Shown here: piece by piece, positions 1 through 8,805 of the stretch
How positions within the stretch are numbered: position 1 is the first letter of the stretch
Layout of the letters: every line of letters begins with the position of its first letter
NCBI RefSeq assembly: GCF_030145145.1
Contig: NZ_JAQYWD010000008.1
Span: 62,001 to 126,000, forward strand
DNA: 64,000 nt
Direction: 5' to 3'
DNA from: Desulfobacula sp.
Lineage (GTDB): Bacteria > Desulfobacterota > Desulfobacteria > Desulfobacterales > Desulfobacteraceae
Position numbers and translations under genes: made by a program
The notes under the pieces: model-generated
What the model was told of the DNA's origin: nothing
Databases searched by the model: none
The model's input: the letters and a program-made list of their open reading frames with translations, nothing else

Positions 1-596
1 CAACGGATCACCACATAACTCCCATAAAAAAATGCCATGAGTAATCCCGGCAAAATGCCCGCAATTAAAAGCCCTCCCACGGATATCTGGTTTAAAGCAG
101 CCAGGAGAATGGCAAGTGCACTGGGCGGTATGAGCATGGAAAGGCCGCCGCTTCCCATAATCGGCCCCAATGACATGCTTTTGTGGTACCCTCTTTTTTC
201 CATATCCGGAACCAGCAATGATCCGAGAATTGAGGTGGTAGCAAGTGTTGAGCCACTCATGGTGGAAAAAAGTGCACCGCCAATGATGGCCAGAAGAGAC
301 AGACGTCCCGGAATTTTTCCAATCCACTGATCCGTGGCATCAATGGCCTTGAATCCTAATTTAGAGTGGAACATCACTTCTCCCATGAGCACAAAAAGCG
401 GCACAGGCAGAAGGCTGAAAGTTGTAAGGCTCTCCCTTATGTTTAAAATAAGTTGAACAATCCCCATTTCTCCGCCAAGAAAAAGAACGGCGCCTATAAC
501 ATCCACAATGAGAAAGGCGACTGCCACAGGTGTGCCGATGATCATCAATAGGGCCATGAGACCGAGTAAAAGTGCTAAGGTTAAATACCAATCCAT
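1..596 (-). CDS. dctM: TRAP transporter large permease (DctM), C-terminus cut by window edge
   Basis: Reading from an ATG at 594-596, the minus strand stays open to the window edge and gives about 198 residues of a very hydrophobic protein. It has the usual DctM N-terminus: a membrane segment, then a PLFVLMGE stretch near residue 70, and GALFSTMSGSTLATTS near residue 105, a region conserved in TRAP large permeases. The full family protein is about 430 residues with 12 or more membrane helices, so less than half is visible. It is the 4TM-partnered channel subunit that moves substrate with a sodium gradient. A GAGAAGGA ribosome site precedes the ATG, 15 bases after the dctQ stop. The same operon holds dctQ and dctP upstream. 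Confidence 0.9.
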   Translation of the reverse strand, partial: MDWYLTLALLLGLMALLMIIGTPVAVAFLIVDVIGAVLFLGGEMGIVQLILNIRESLTTFSLLPVPLFVLMGEVMFHSKLGFKAIDATDQWIGKIPGRLSLLAIIGGALFSTMSGSTLATTSILGSLLVPDMEKRGYHKSMSLGPIMGSGGLSMLIPPSALAILLAALNQISVGGLLIAGILPGLLMAFFYGSYVVIR

Positions 597-611
597 TCGG
601 GTTCCTTCTCT

Positions 612-1157
612 TTAATGAGGTGGTGTCATTCTCTTGTGATGCGGATGGTTGTTTGTCTTTTCCGCCTTATATTTTTGATAAAATATGTTTGCTCTTCGAA
701 TGAACTGAAGCGCAAACAAAAAACACCCCACAGGGATGACCATGATGACCAAAAATTCAGGTATCTTCAGGTATTTTAAGGTGGGAACGTTCCTGACATA
801 AAAGTCATACGTAACGATCGTCCCATAATAGGTCAGGATTAAAAGAACACCGGCACCAAGGATGGAGGTAACGGTATTCAGAATGGCCTCGGTTCTCTCG
901 GTTACAATGTTTAAAATGATGTCGACCTTTATGTGCCCCTCTTCTTTAAGAACAAAAGCCGCCGTTAAAAAAGGAATATAAAGCAGGATATATTCACTGA
1001 TTTGAAGAATCCATCCACTGGGGCTATTAAAAAAATACCGCATCACCACATCAATACAGACAGAAATAAGAGAAAAAATCATTAACATACCGCTAAACCA
1101 TGTAAACCCGATTAAAATGACATCAAAAATGCGGCCTGCTCGTTGAAGAATCATCAT
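612..1157 (-). CDS. dctQ: TRAP transporter small permease (DctQ)
   Basis: A 181-residue protein with four predicted membrane helices, the size and shape of the DctQ small subunit. The stretch DVVMRYFFNSPSGWILQISEY near residues 36-56 matches the family pattern of an R-(Y/F)-F-(F/N) turn followed by W and an E in the second helix region. A charged, His- and Lys-rich tail closes the protein. DctQ binds the large permease and is needed for assembly and transport. It lies 28 bases after dctP and 15 bases before dctM in one minus-strand operon. The transported acid cannot be told from this subunit. Confidence 0.88.
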   Translation of the reverse strand: MMILQRAGRIFDVILIGFTWFSGMLMIFSLISVCIDVVMRYFFNSPSGWILQISEYILLYIPFLTAAFVLKEEGHIKVDIILNIVTERTEAILNTVTSILGAGVLLILTYYGTIVTYDFYVRNVPTLKYLKIPEFLVIMVIPVGCFLFALQFIRRANIFYQKYKAEKTNNHPHHKRMTPPH

Positions 1158-1185
1158 CCTTTCGTCCTTTTTGTCCGCTTTTGTG

Positions 1186-2151
1186 TTATGGCGTGAGCAT
1201 CTTTTGAAGCGTTGGTCCCAACTCCGGATTTTGCTTGATCACTTCGTCCCATCCGGCTTTATAGGCCAGGTCAACATAGCTTTTGGTCTCCTGGGGTGAA
1301 AACGCAATAACCGTCATTCCTTTCGCCTGCAATTGTGCATATTCTTTTTCAGAAATGTCGGCCATGATGCTGCTGTACTGCTTTTCATTTTCGATCATAG
1401 CGTCCGTTAGCAGCTGCTGGAGGTGTGCCGGGAGCTTTTCCCATGTTTTTAGATTGACCAGCGCTTCAATATTCATCTGATAAATTCTGGGTTTGAGAAT
1501 ATATTTGCAAACATCTACCCACCCCATCTGGACATTGCCGAGAATCGCCCAGGCATACCCGTCGATGGTTCCTCTTTCAAGGGCGGTGTAAATATCTGAA
1601 CCCGGCATGGTCACTGGCACTGCACCCAGCTGTTTTACAAAGGGTTCGTAGGTCGCAGAGACGCGAATTTTTTGTCCCTTCAAATCCGCCAGCGTTTTGG
1701 CCGATTTGTTGGTGAAAATTTGAAACCATACACCAAATTCGGCCCGCCCCAGGTAATGGACATTATGTTGTTTGAAAAGGGTGTTTCTAAAGTCATGATA
1801 TCCGTTCTCCCGCTCTTTGATCGGATCAAGGCGGGTAAGGTGGGTATATGCAGCCCCTGTAATCTGTCTGCCGTAATAGGATTCACAACCGAAAATCATA
1901 TCCACAACCCCGTTTCTAAGTGCCTCGAACTGCTTAAACCCGGGCATGGTTTCAGGCCCGCCAATATATTTGATTTCCAATTCCCCTTTTGCCTTTTCGT
2001 TGACAGATGATACAAATGCCATCCAGGCCGTCATATTGGCATCGCCTTTGGGCAGAAAAGTGACCATTTTAAGGGTTGTTTTGGCATATACAGGTGTTAA
2101 AAACATTGCGACAATGAGCAGAGCGGTCAAACAGATTAATGATTTTTTCAT
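1186..2151 (-). CDS. dctP: TRAP transporter periplasmic substrate-binding protein (DctP family)
   Basis: A 321-residue protein with an N-terminal signal peptide (basic MKKS, hydrophobic core to about residue 22, AYA-like cleavage end). The mature part follows the DctP pattern, including the segment LADLKGQKIRVSATYEPFVKQL (about 157-178), where the Arg that salt-bridges substrate carboxylates normally sits, and ALERGTIDGYAW (about 191-202). It captures a carboxylic acid in the periplasm and hands it to DctQM. First gene of the operon, with an AAAGGAG ribosome site and a TATAAT-like -10 box (2178-2183, minus), but no good -35, which would suit activator control. Substrate unknown. Confidence 0.9.
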   Translation of the reverse strand: MKKSLICLTALLIVAMFLTPVYAKTTLKMVTFLPKGDANMTAWMAFVSSVNEKAKGELEIKYIGGPETMPGFKQFEALRNGVVDMIFGCESYYGRQITGAAYTHLTRLDPIKERENGYHDFRNTLFKQHNVHYLGRAEFGVWFQIFTNKSAKTLADLKGQKIRVSATYEPFVKQLGAVPVTMPGSDIYTALERGTIDGYAWAILGNVQMGWVDVCKYILKPRIYQMNIEALVNLKTWEKLPAHLQQLLTDAMIENEKQYSSIMADISEKEYAQLQAKGMTVIAFSPQETKSYVDLAYKAGWDEVIKQNPELGPTLQKMLTP

Positions 2152-2306
2152 TTTACATCTCCTTTTAATTAAAAAAAATTATAAAACAATGATAAAAATT
2201 ACCTGTTGAACCATACGGCAGTAATTTATATCATGCGCATTGCCATCATGGACACTCTATCGATCAAACGTCTATTCTTCTGACCTTTCCTTATATCTGT
2301 ATGGGT

Positions 2307-3035
2307 TTATTTCAGGACATCTTCCAGGGCATAGCGTTCCAGCATTTGACGCATGTCCACAAGATGTTCCACCATTACTTTACGGGCACCGCTGGCATCC
2401 TGGGCCTCAATTTTTTTTGCAATTTTTTTATGATATGAAGACATGCTTTTTTTTTCGTCTTCATGCCACTTGATAGAGGAGATGAACTCAAACAGCAGGT
2501 CAATAAGCGCCGCCTGGAACACGCTTAAAAGCGGGTTATGGGCCGCATCGGCCAGGGCTTTATGAAAGTGTTCATCCTGGCGTTGAAATGTTTTTTTCTG
2601 ATGAAATGACAGGTCCAGATCGGCTATGGATGCCCATATTTTTTGGATATCTTCATTGGTTCTGTTCTTTGCTGCAAAATGGGCAATGCTCGGTTCGATA
2701 ATCCCCCGGACGTCAATGACATGTTCGATGCTGATGTTTTTCCAACGGATGATATCATGCAGTAATTCAGAGATTTTAGTGCCGCTGATATCCTCGGTGA
2801 CAAAAGTGCCGCCACCAGTGCCCTTTTTGACGAAGAGAAATCCACTGTTTTTCAGGGTCAGAATTGCTGAACGGAGCGTTACACGGCTGGTATTAAAAAT
2901 TTTCGCCAGTTCTCTTTCGCTTTGAAGCCGTTGTCCAGGGGGGATTTTGTTTTCGAAAATGGCTTCTTTGATTTGGGTCACAATTTTTTCATGGGCCTGT
3001 TTGCCATCAACAATTGATGTAAAACCATGGTTCAA
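2307..3035 (-). CDS. GntR-family transcriptional regulator with FCD domain (FadR subfamily)
   Basis: A 242-residue protein. The N-terminal winged helix (about residues 15-80) has the GntR signature I-x-x-G-x-x-L-x-S-E-R-E-L-A followed by SRVTLRSAI. The C-terminal FCD ligand domain (about 100-230) is all-helical, with D and H residues typical of the metal-binding pocket (H116, and H165 region FHKALADAAHNP). Regulators of this class sense small organic acids. It sits directly upstream of, and on the same strand as, the dctPQM operon, so it probably controls that transporter. Its own promoter overlaps a TGGT-N6-ACCA inverted repeat, suggesting autoregulation (inference). Confidence 0.88.
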   Translation of the reverse strand: MNHGFTSIVDGKQAHEKIVTQIKEAIFENKIPPGQRLQSERELAKIFNTSRVTLRSAILTLKNSGFLFVKKGTGGGTFVTEDISGTKISELLHDIIRWKNISIEHVIDVRGIIEPSIAHFAAKNRTNEDIQKIWASIADLDLSFHQKKTFQRQDEHFHKALADAAHNPLLSVFQAALIDLLFEFISSIKWHEDEKKSMSSYHKKIAKKIEAQDASGARKVMVEHLVDMRQMLERYALEDVLK

Positions 3036-3080
3036 GTGTATTTCCTTTTTAAAAGTTATGGAATAAAACCTGGTGGACTA

Positions 3081-3109
3081 ACCATAGACCATGAGATTTT
3101 TCGTGTCAA
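3081..3109 (-). promoter_or_regulatory. Promoter of the FCD/GntR regulator with overlapping inverted repeat
   Basis: On the minus strand TTGACA (3104-3109) is followed after 17 bases by TATGGT (3081-3086), a good sigma70-type promoter. A TGGT-N6-ACCA inverted repeat (3071-3084) overlaps the -10 box. FadR/FCD regulators bind TGGT/ACCA palindromes, although usually with a shorter centre, so this is a candidate operator rather than a proven one. Confidence 0.55.
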
Positions 3110-3281
3110 CTTTTTTTTGACTACAATATATCAATTGAATGCTTGAAGCATGGACAAAGGTGCGGTAGAATAAAAAATCAGGCAAGCAACAAAAAAAGGA
3201 CCTTGCTTTGGGCGCATCCGTTGAAATGGCGTGTGTTGCCTATAAGCTCAGAGGTTAATTTTTCTTAAAAAGGATATGGGT

Positions 3282-3752
3282 ATGAAAACGTTAAAATATG
3301 CAGCAGCATTAATTTTTATTGTGGCAATGACCGCGGTTTATCTCACCGGATGTGCCTCCAGCAGATCCGGTGAGGTGTATTCCCGGGACCAGGCAAGACA
3401 GGTCCAGACCGTTGAAATGGGCACGGTTGAGTCGGTTAAAACCGTGATGATTGAAGGCACGAAAACCCCCATTGGAACTGCTGCCGGTGGCGTGGCAGGG
3501 GGCGTTCTGGGCAGTACGGTGGGAAGCGGATCCGGTAAAACAGTTGCCACGGTTCTCGGTGCCCTTGTGGGCGCAGCGGCAGGAACAGCAGCAGAAGAAG
3601 GCATCACCCGAAAACAGGGCCTTGAAATAGTCGTGAACAAAGACAATGGTCAAACCATCGTTGTGGTGCAGGAAGCCGATGTGATGATCTCCGCCGGAGA
3701 CAGGGTCAGGATTATTACGGCTGCGGATGGTACCACAAGGGTGTCAAAGTAA
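3282..3752 (+). CDS. Glycine-zipper outer-membrane lipoprotein (SlyB/Pcp-like)
   Basis: About 156 residues. A lipoprotein signal peptide ends in L-T-G-C-A-S-S (lipid-modified Cys near residue 24), predicting an outer-membrane anchor because no Asp follows the Cys. The middle holds a glycine-zipper stretch rich in GxxxG (GTAAGGVAGGVLGSTVGSG and the following AALVGAAAGTAAEE), as in the SlyB/Pcp/17-kDa antigen family. The C-terminal part is a small beta-rich domain (IVVVQEADVMISAGDRVRI). I chose the second ATG (3282): the AAAAGGA site at 3268-3274 is 7 bases away, but only 1 base from the ATG at 3276. Role: envelope integrity, inferred from the family. Confidence 0.82.
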   Translation: MKTLKYAAALIFIVAMTAVYLTGCASSRSGEVYSRDQARQVQTVEMGTVESVKTVMIEGTKTPIGTAAGGVAGGVLGSTVGSGSGKTVATVLGALVGAAAGTAAEEGITRKQGLEIVVNKDNGQTIVVVQEADVMISAGDRVRIITAADGTTRVSK

Positions 3753-3824
3753 TATTTGACCTTTGACGTTTCATGGTTATTTTCCTGAGCTTACGGATAA
3801 TTACGGGAAACGAACAGGAGAATC

Positions 3825-5672
3825 ATGAAAAAGAATATACAATATAATAATAATTTAAGGAATATTGCCATCATTGCCCATGTTGATCATGGCAAAACCA
3901 CCCTTGTTGATGCCATGTTCAGGCAGAGCGGTCTTTTCAGGGAAGGCCAGAAGGTAGAGGAACGCCTCATGGACAGCATGGACCTTGAAAAAGAACGCGG
4001 TATCACCATTTCAGCTAAAAATTGTTCTGTGACCTGGAAGGATGTTAAAATCAATATTATTGATACACCCGGTCATGCCGATTTCGGTGGCGAAGTGGAA
4101 AGAGCGCTTTCCATGGCCGACAGTGCGATTCTCCTTGTGGATGCATCGGAAGGTCCCCTGCCCCAGACCCGGTTTGTCCTTAAAAAAACATTTGAAGCCA
4201 ATCTTCCCGTTGTGGTGGTCATCAATAAGATTGACCGTAAAGATGCCAGGACCGACAAAGTGCTGGATATGGTGTATGACCTGTTTATTGATCTTGACGC
4301 CACGGAAGAACAGCTTGATTTTACCTATTTATATGCCATTGGCCGGGATGGGATCGTTAAAAAAGAACTGGATGATGACGTTGATAATTTAAGCGCTTTA
4401 TTTGATCTCATTGTGGAAGAAATGCCTCCCCCGACCTACGACCCGGACGCCCCTTTTCAGATGCTGGTGTCGGATCTCGGGTATTCCGATTATCTGGGGC
4501 GGCTTGCCATTGGAAAAATTTTTAATGGTACTGCCAAGTCCAATGAAAACCTTGTGTGCATCAATATAAACAATACGGCTTTGCCGTTAAAGGTTTCCAA
4601 AATTCAGTCTTATGACGGGATGACACTTGTCCCTGTAGACCAGGCCCAGGTGGGGGATATCATCGTCTTGGCCGGTATCGAGGATGTCAAGATCGGTGAT
4701 ACCATCTGTACAAAACAGGCACCGGTTCCCCTTAAACGGATCACCGTGGATGAACCCACCGTATCCATGCAGTTCTCCATTTGCAACTCTCCCTTTGCCG
4801 GTCGGGAAGGAAAGTTTGTCCAGTCAAGGAAAATCAGGGATCGGCTGCTGAAGGAAACCTTGATGAATGTGGCCATTGAAGTGGAAGAAAGTGATACAGA
4901 TGAAAGCTATAACGTCAAGGGAAGGGGTGAACTTCAACTGGCGATTCTCATCGAAACCATGCGAAGGGAAGGATTTGAACTCTGTGTCGGACGACCCAAG
5001 GTCATTTATAAATATAAGGATGGAAAAACCCTGGAACCCATTGAGCACTTGTTTGTGGATTGCGGTGAAGATTTTATGGGGGTTGTAACGGAAAAACTTT
5101 CCATTCGAAAAGGCAAGATGCTCAACCTTGTGAACAACGGCAAAGGCAGGGTGAGGATTGAATTTTCAATCCCCTCAAGGTCTTTGATTGGCTACAGGGA
5201 CGAGTTTATGACAGATACACGGGGGACGGGAATCATGAACTCCTATCTGTCCGGATACGAAGAACACAGAGGAGAGTTTCCTGTCCGATATACCGGGTCC
5301 ATTGTGTCTGACCGGCAGGGAAAAGCCGTACCCTATGCATTGTTTAACCTTGAACCCCGGGGGCAGATGCTTGTTGAGCCGGGCACCCCTGTGTATGCGG
5401 GGATGATCATCGGGGAACACAATCGGCATCAGGATATTGAAGTGAATGCCTGCAAGGAGAAGAAACTGAGCAATATGCGGGCATCTGGAAAAGATGAAAA
5501 TGTTACCTGTTCACCGATAAAGGCCATGACCCTTGAAAAGGCCATCCATTTTATCCGGGATGATGAAATGGTGGAAGTTACGCCGAAATCTATACGCCTT
5601 AGAAAAACCGTGCTGAATTCTTCCCAGCGCCAGATGATGAAGGCAAAACAAAAAAAGGCGGCGCAGGAATAA
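3825..5672 (+). CDS. typA: Translational GTPase TypA/BipA
   Basis: A 615-residue ribosome-associated GTPase of the EF-G/LepA group, matching the family length. G motifs are intact: AHVDHGKTT (G1, about 18-26), ERGITI (G2), DTPGHADF (G3), NKIDR (G4). Then come the beta-barrel domain II, an EF-G-like domain III/V and the TypA-specific C-terminal domain (ending in a Lys-rich tail). TypA helps 50S assembly and stress or low-temperature adaptation. GAACAGGAG precedes the ATG. It is followed 16 bases later by proline dehydrogenase, likely co-transcribed. Confidence 0.97.
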   Translation: MKKNIQYNNNLRNIAIIAHVDHGKTTLVDAMFRQSGLFREGQKVEERLMDSMDLEKERGITISAKNCSVTWKDVKINIIDTPGHADFGGEVERALSMADSAILLVDASEGPLPQTRFVLKKTFEANLPVVVVINKIDRKDARTDKVLDMVYDLFIDLDATEEQLDFTYLYAIGRDGIVKKELDDDVDNLSALFDLIVEEMPPPTYDPDAPFQMLVSDLGYSDYLGRLAIGKIFNGTAKSNENLVCININNTALPLKVSKIQSYDGMTLVPVDQAQVGDIIVLAGIEDVKIGDTICTKQAPVPLKRITVDEPTVSMQFSICNSPFAGREGKFVQSRKIRDRLLKETLMNVAIEVEESDTDESYNVKGRGELQLAILIETMRREGFELCVGRPKVIYKYKDGKTLEPIEHLFVDCGEDFMGVVTEKLSIRKGKMLNLVNNGKGRVRIEFSIPSRSLIGYRDEFMTDTRGTGIMNSYLSGYEEHRGEFPVRYTGSIVSDRQGKAVPYALFNLEPRGQMLVEPGTPVYAGMIIGEHNRHQDIEVNACKEKKLSNMRASGKDENVTCSPIKAMTLEKAIHFIRDDEMVEVTPKSIRLRKTVLNSSQRQMMKAKQKKAAQE

Positions 5673-5688
5673 CTAAAAAGGGAGCGCC

Positions 5689-6600
5689 ATGATCTGGTTA
5701 AATACCTTGATTGCACAACTGCTGCCGATGATTCCCAAATCGTTGGTTGGGATTTTTGCAAAACAGTATATTGCCGGTGAAACACTGGGGCAAGCCCTGG
5801 ACAACATCAAGGCACTGAACGATCTGAAGATCAGTGCCACACTGGATTTTCTAGGGGAAGATCCCAAAAACAGAGCAGACTGTCAGGCGGCAGTTGCTGT
5901 TTATAAACATGCCATTCAAGAAATCCATCGTCAACAGCTGAACAGTGGGGTGTCCTTAAAACCATCCCACATGGGGCTGAAAATTGATAAACTATTTTGT
6001 TTTGATAACCTTTATGATCTGCTCAGTCATGCCCGAAAATATACGGTTTTTATCCGGATCGATATGGAAGATGTCACGCTGAAAGAGGATACCATTGATC
6101 TTTATCTAAAGCTCAAACAAGAGTTTGAAAATGTCGGTATGGTGATGCAGGCATATCTGAGAAGCGCAATCGACGATATGAATCGCATGATCGAACAACG
6201 AGCCAACGTAAGGATTTGCAAAGGCGCCTATTATTGGGAAGACAGAAAAATCGCATACAAGGATATGCGTATCATCAATTCAAGTTTTACCTACCTGCTG
6301 GAAAAACTATTTTTAAATCATTGTTTTACCGGTATTGCCACCCATGATGAACGGCTGGTGTTTGAAGCCATAAAGTGCATTGATAAGCTGGGGGTTTCAA
6401 AAGGAAACTATGAATTTCAGATGCTCTACGGTGTGCAGGAAAATTTACGAAATATCATCCGTGATCACGGTCACCCCATACGCGTGTATGTGCCCTTTGG
6501 AAAAGAATGGTTTGCATACGCTATTCGGCGATTAAAAGAAAATCCCAAAATGGTCAGTTATATTTTCACCAATGGCATTAGACGTATGCTCGGCCATTAA
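5689..6600 (+). CDS. Proline dehydrogenase (single-domain, FAD-dependent)
   Basis: A 303-residue (beta/alpha)8-barrel protein of the PutA/ProDH family. Diagnostic motifs: RICKGAYYW (about 176-184, equivalent to R-L-V-K-G-A-Y-W), IATHDERL (the AT-H motif near 222), FQMLYGV (about 243-249), and VYVPFGKEWFAYAIRRLKE (about 267-285) with the paired Arg that hold the proline carboxylate. It oxidises proline to pyrroline-5-carboxylate and passes electrons to quinone. Unlike PutA it has no P5C dehydrogenase domain, and none is encoded nearby. GGGAG lies 5 bases before the ATG. Length agrees with monofunctional ProDH (about 300). Confidence 0.87.
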   Translation: MIWLNTLIAQLLPMIPKSLVGIFAKQYIAGETLGQALDNIKALNDLKISATLDFLGEDPKNRADCQAAVAVYKHAIQEIHRQQLNSGVSLKPSHMGLKIDKLFCFDNLYDLLSHARKYTVFIRIDMEDVTLKEDTIDLYLKLKQEFENVGMVMQAYLRSAIDDMNRMIEQRANVRICKGAYYWEDRKIAYKDMRIINSSFTYLLEKLFLNHCFTGIATHDERLVFEAIKCIDKLGVSKGNYEFQMLYGVQENLRNIIRDHGHPIRVYVPFGKEWFAYAIRRLKENPKMVSYIFTNGIRRMLGH

Positions 6601-6722
6601 GAACGGTTGTGGGGCAAAAATGATCGTTGTCATGACGGACCTGCCTATGGTATGATGACCTTACGTGGGTTCTCTTTTTTGATGGTTTTTGTCAAATCGG
6701 GTATCAAACAAAAGGAGATGTC

Positions 6723-7286
6723 ATGAAGTCTCAACCCTCTAACCGATTTACCCTGAAAAAGTTTCAAACAATCGTACGGGCAGTGTCCACCTATACCCAG
6801 CTGGACCTTCTGGTAACCCATCTTGTTGAAGATATCTGCCAGGAATTTGATATGAGGGCCTGTTCTATTCTGCTGTTTGATGACAGAGAAAATCAACTTT
6901 TCAGGATGGGAAGTTTTGGATTAAGTGATGAATATTTGACCAAAGGGCCGGTATTTGTCGATGATAAATGCAATTCCTTTATCAAGGGGGAGCCCGTTTT
7001 GATCAGTGATCTTCAAAACGACCCCCGGGTCCAGTATCCCGATGCCGCGAAAAAAGAAACCCTGGTTTCCCTGCTGGCCATTCCGGTCAAGTACAGAAAT
7101 TATACCATCGGGGAAATGCGGATTTACAACAACCGATTGATCGAATTTCATGAAGAGGATATTGCACTTTTTCTAATCCTGGGGCAGTTTTTAGGCCTGG
7201 CCATCGATAACCAGGGGCTGAGAAATTTTATTGCCTCTGTAAGGTCATCCATGCAGGATCTGCCGCTTAGAATATTAAATGGTTAA
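6723..7286 (+). CDS. GAF-domain protein
   Basis: A 187-residue cytoplasmic protein made almost wholly of one GAF domain (about residues 25-170): a helix (LLVTHLVEDICQEF), the strand ACSILLFD, the loop LSDEYLTKGPVFVDDKC, VLISDLQNDPRVQYP, and the closing strands SLLAIPVKY and GEMRIYN. GAF domains bind small ligands or haem or chromophores, but no output domain is fused. It is followed 15 bases later by a protein-kinase-fold protein and then a universal-stress protein, so it may be the sensor of that set (inference). AAGGAGATG is a strong ribosome site. Ligand unknown. Confidence 0.8.
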   Translation: MKSQPSNRFTLKKFQTIVRAVSTYTQLDLLVTHLVEDICQEFDMRACSILLFDDRENQLFRMGSFGLSDEYLTKGPVFVDDKCNSFIKGEPVLISDLQNDPRVQYPDAAKKETLVSLLAIPVKYRNYTIGEMRIYNNRLIEFHEEDIALFLILGQFLGLAIDNQGLRNFIASVRSSMQDLPLRILNG

Positions 7287-7300
7287 ATGGATCCGGATTT

Positions 7301-8206
7301 ATGGCAAAAAAGATTTTCACAGATACATCGGATTTTTACTCCATTGACTCTGGTGATGAAATTCATTTTGAGCAGAAAAGATTCAGGGTTACCGGTCATG
7401 CCCGGGAGATGCGATTTGGCATCGAAGATCCCAAATTCTGGGTGAAACGGGCCATTGATCTGGATACAGGGGAATTAAAATATATCAAGTTGTCTTTTTT
7501 TGAAACATTTAAAATTACCCTGGGGGGTATTGATATCCAGTGTTTCCGAAGTCCTGAAAAGGAAGGGGAAATTTTGGATTTGGTCAAAGGTCATCCCTAT
7601 TTTATGCAGGGAAAGGTGTACAGAGACAAACAACAAAACAATATCCGGGTCCTGGATGCGGTCCGGGGAAAGAATTTTTTAACGTATATTGGTATGTTTG
7701 ACATGCCGTATGATGCTTATTTTAAAACACACCTTCCCGGCATTTTAAAAGAACTGGTCCGACTGTTTGAAGCCATCCGGATACTCCATGAAAACGGCTA
7801 TACCCATGGGGACATCAGAAACGACCATGTGATCCGGGAATCCAGTTCCAATAATCTGGTATGGATTGATTTTGATTATGATTATAAAACAGATGAAAAT
7901 CCGTTCAGTCTGGATCTGTTTGGATTAGGAAATATATTATGCTATGCCATCGGCAAAGGATTTCATGTGTATTACGACATAAAAACACGTTCCCGTGAAT
8001 ATCAGGGTCTAGTGGATCGAATTGAATCCGACGATTTTTCATTGCTGGGCCATAGACGGTTGTTTAACCTGCGAAAATTATACCCTCAGATCCCTCAGAC
8101 GCTCAACAACATCCTCATGCATTTTTCCAGCGGCGCTGAAATCATGTACGAAACCGTAGACGAAATCATTGAGGATTTGAACAGATGTTTGCCGGCTTTT
8201 TCGTAA
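7301..8206 (+). CDS. Protein-kinase-fold protein (bacterial Ser/Thr or LPS-kinase-like)
   Basis: A 301-residue protein whose C-terminal two thirds carries eukaryotic-like kinase landmarks: a lysine in YIKLSF (K63, beta3 position), glutamates around 87-90 (alphaC), a catalytic loop H169-G-D-I-R-N-D-H-V with D171 and N174, and a D190-F-D metal motif in place of DFG. The spacing resembles LPS kinase, RIO and ABC1-type kinases more than PknB. Glycine-rich loop is not obvious. No membrane segment is seen, so it should act in the cytoplasm. It lies between GAF and USP genes (gaps 14-15 bases). Substrate unknown. It could be a small-molecule kinase instead. Confidence 0.68.
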   Translation: MAKKIFTDTSDFYSIDSGDEIHFEQKRFRVTGHAREMRFGIEDPKFWVKRAIDLDTGELKYIKLSFFETFKITLGGIDIQCFRSPEKEGEILDLVKGHPYFMQGKVYRDKQQNNIRVLDAVRGKNFLTYIGMFDMPYDAYFKTHLPGILKELVRLFEAIRILHENGYTHGDIRNDHVIRESSSNNLVWIDFDYDYKTDENPFSLDLFGLGNILCYAIGKGFHVYYDIKTRSREYQGLVDRIESDDFSLLGHRRLFNLRKLYPQIPQTLNNILMHFSSGAEIMYETVDEIIEDLNRCLPAFS

Positions 8207-8221
8207 AAAAAAGGGGGTGCT

Positions 8222-8668
8222 TTGAAAACAAATGTTTTTATAGGAATCAGTGATTCTGTTATTTTCAGGGAGGTATTGAATCGGTTTCTGACCCTCCCTT
8301 TTGAGAAGCAACGTCTGACCATCACATTGGTACATGTCTTCAGGAAGGCCACGAACAGTGAACAACTGATGGGAGAAGACTATATCACCCATCAGATTGA
8401 GCAGTTTACCCATATTTTGAAACTGACAAAGCAACAGCTGATCAACAATGGATACACAAAAGAACAAATCGCTGTAAACCTTATTGAAAACCCGTATCCC
8501 ACCATTGCCGACGGGCTCATCGATCAGTTCAAAAAAGGTGAGTATCATATGGTGGTGCTGGGCAGAAAAAGAATGTCCAAGGCTGAAGAATTTGTCCTGG
8601 GGGATCCGTGTACCAAATTGATCCGATATCTTGAAAAAACCTGTGTGTTGATCATCAAGGGAAGTTAG
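8222..8668 (+). CDS. Universal stress protein (UspA family)
   Basis: A 148-residue Rossmann-like USP domain: an N-terminal beta strand TNVFIGISDS, a long central helix pair, and the C-terminal strand YHMVVLGRKRMSKAEEF followed by VLGDPCTKLI and CVLII. The ATP-binding pattern G-2x-G-9x-G-(S/T) is only partly kept (GD instead of GS/GT), so nucleotide binding is doubtful. Starts with TTG at 8222, behind a GGGGG ribosome site in the gap after the kinase stop. Third gene of the GAF-kinase-USP cluster, probably one transcript. Confidence 0.82.
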   Translation: MKTNVFIGISDSVIFREVLNRFLTLPFEKQRLTITLVHVFRKATNSEQLMGEDYITHQIEQFTHILKLTKQQLINNGYTKEQIAVNLIENPYPTIADGLIDQFKKGEYHMVVLGRKRMSKAEEFVLGDPCTKLIRYLEKTCVLIIKGS

Positions 8669-8805
8669 AACCCAAGATAGGCATCAATAGGGTGTAAAAA
8701 TGAACTCGCTTGAAAAAAAATAGAATAAGATATTGAATAAGTTTGATTCTTGCTTATTTTTTGGACTATAGCCCTTTAATCCTTTTTCTATAGGGAGACA
8801 CAGAC

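Noticed and set aside
37-330. 97-codon plus-strand frame near the left edge
   Set aside because: It is antisense to the TRAP large permease and carries no family features.
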